This document shows positions 6,085-6,101 of a stretch of DNA of 6,101 nucleotides, one piece after another; position 1 is the stretch's first letter; every line of letters starts with the position of its first letter. Made by a program: the position numbers and the translations under genes. The DNA comes from Nitrospira defluvii (GTDB lineage: Bacteria > Nitrospirota > Nitrospiria > Nitrospirales > Nitrospiraceae), in contig JACQHN010000086.1 in assembly GCA_016199015.1 (NCBI GenBank), positions 1 to 6,101 on the forward strand, read 5' to 3'. The notes beneath the pieces were generated by a model. The model did not search any database. It was not told where the DNA came from and saw only the letters and a list, made by a program, of their open reading frames with translations.

Positions 6085-6101
6085 TTGAACAGGATGTCGA
6101 C
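6085..6101 (+). CDS. Probable start of a further gene, cut by the window edge
   Basis: TTG 6085 opens a frame reading MNRMS before the window ends. GGGAGG at 6074-6079, within a longer purine run, is 5 bases ahead of it, which is ideal spacing. ATG 6094 is an in-frame alternative with worse spacing. Five codons are too few to identify the product. By context, a carbamoyltransferase or an SGNH-type hydrolase would be plausible, but nothing in the sequence shows it. Confidence 0.35.

Overview
The window looks like part of a surface-polysaccharide (EPS/capsule-type) locus from a moderately GC-rich Gram-negative bacterium. All seven recognisable genes, plus a probable eighth cut off by the right edge, lie on the + strand. 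The protein types fit a bacterium with an exosortase A (XrtA)/PEP-CTERM-linked EPS locus. My best guess is a Nitrospira-like (phylum Nitrospirota) genome, judged from recalled protein style and gene content, not from any search. There are no tRNA, rRNA, CRISPR or insertion-sequence signatures.

Layout: (1) 1-246, the C-terminal end of a non-hydrolysing UDP-GlcNAc 2-epimerase (WecB type). (2) A 120-bp gap, then 367-1755, a GT-B fold family 4-like glycosyltransferase. (3) 1787-2821, a FemAB/GNAT-fold protein of the XrtA/PEP-CTERM-associated kind. (4) 2818-4092, a DegT/DnrJ/EryC1/StrS-type PLP sugar aminotransferase whose GTG start overlaps the previous stop codon. (5) A 97-bp gap with palindromes, then 4190-5329, a membrane-anchored family 2 glycosyltransferase. 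(6) A 101-bp gap, then 5431-5826, a small SxtJ-family membrane protein, and 5846-5998, a 50-residue DUF5989 single-span membrane protein. (7) 5999-6101, a hairpin, then a strong Shine-Dalgarno sequence and a probable TTG start of a further gene at 6085.

How the genes fit together (inference): the epimerase supplies UDP-ManNAc, and the aminotransferase probably makes an amino sugar on a nucleotide-keto-sugar. The two glycosyltransferases add sugars to a growing lipid-linked repeat unit. The FemAB-like protein probably transfers an acyl or aminoacyl group onto a sugar or related acceptor. The SxtJ/DUF5989 pair are small inner-membrane proteins of unknown function that recur, as far as I recall, beside carbamoyltransferases and surface-polysaccharide genes. 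The tight spacing in the first half (31 bp, then a 4-bp overlap) suggests co-transcription and coupling. The second half has roughly 100-bp gaps but strong ribosome binding sites.

The most unusual features are a 16-bp perfect palindrome, with competing hairpins, that straddles the aminotransferase stop codon, and the SxtJ-DUF5989 pair with no carbamoyltransferase directly upstream. No clearly new system is visible.
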